Shown: one piece after another, positions 32,794-32,985 of the stretch
Numbering within the stretch: the stretch's first letter is position 1
How the letters are laid out: each line of letters begins with the position of its first letter
From: Methylococcales bacterium
Lineage (GTDB): Bacteria > Pseudomonadota > Gammaproteobacteria > Methylococcales > Methylomonadaceae
Reading direction: 5' to 3'
DNA: 32,985 nucleotides
NCBI GenBank assembly: GCA_028714175.1
Contig: JAQTMV010000031.1
Span: forward strand, 1-32,985
Notes under the pieces: model-generated
Seen by the model: the letters and a program-made list of their open reading frames with translations, nothing else
The model's database searches: none
Told to the model about the DNA's origin: nothing
Made by a program: the position numbers and the translations under genes

Positions 32794-32985
32794 ACATTGG
32801 AGCAGTAGATGTCGGGTTGGAACAGCACCACCCCAACAAAGCCATCAAGCATCGTTGCCGACATTCATTACAAATTTCATGCACGTTCCTTACTTAGATG
32901 GCAGCGCTTCCTCATGTAAACTCTATAAATCAACAACATTGGGGGGCATCAAAAGTTAACCGAAGCTTCAAGATAAAAACTCCTG
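32794..32985. other. end of window, nothing recognised
   Basis: A short plus frame (32765-32959) is open but matches nothing I recognise and begins within the palindrome. No promoter, RNA or repeat could be supported in this stretch. Confidence 0.3.

Noticed and set aside
1..32985. CRISPR arrays, tRNA or rRNA genes
   Set aside because: No regularly spaced direct repeats, no cloverleaf with GGTTCGA-type T-arm and no rRNA-like stretches were recognised by eye on either strand.

Overview
The window looks like a piece of chromosome from a methylotrophic gammaproteobacterium, most likely a methanotroph of the Methylococcales. This is inference from two things: a cluster for tetrahydromethanopterin (H4MPT) cofactor biosynthesis (a dihydropteroate-synthase-like DUF6513 protein, a DUF447 protein and MfnB), and gammaproteobacterial synteny (nadK-recN; leuS-lptE-holA with a divergent ybeL). 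An exosortase-associated acyltransferase fits the same group.

Layout. 1-5000 is housekeeping: recN (its last codons lie outside the window) and nadK on the minus strand, a YhiN-type flavoprotein on plus, folP on minus. 5.2-11.2 kb holds five plus-strand genes that overlap or abut, apparently one transcription unit: three H4MPT genes, then a MASE1 hybrid histidine kinase, then a periplasmic c-type cytochrome with an unusual N-terminal domain. A 1187-aa MASE1-PAS-PAS-GGDEF-EAL protein converges on this unit from the minus strand, and its sensory half is paralogous to that of the kinase. 15.0-19.0 kb is the holA-lptE-leuS operon (minus), followed by ybeL, an orphan parA, lnt and a BON lipoprotein (plus), an HD-GYP c-di-GMP phosphodiesterase (minus), uvrC-pgsA (plus, overlapping) and a TetR regulator.

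From about 27.24 kb to the end the character changes to accessory DNA full of wreckage. It holds a minus-strand group II intron whose reverse transcriptase is broken by an IS3-family transposase fragment, a second maturase tail on the other strand, the tail of a RelE-like toxin, a 127-bp MITE-like element, a frameshifted SAM methyltransferase, an apparently intact PEP-CTERM/exosortase-associated acyltransferase, an hsdM fragment with a nonsense codon and a frameshift, and a VapBC-like module whose toxin gene is interrupted by a dispersed repeat while the antitoxin is intact.

How the genes may work together. The most notable feature is the apparent co-transcription of C1-cofactor biosynthesis genes with a membrane hybrid kinase and a secreted cytochrome, next to a c-di-GMP enzyme carrying a related sensor. 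Together with the HD-GYP protein this gives several second-messenger and phosphorelay genes in one neighbourhood. No CRISPR array, tRNA or rRNA was recognised.
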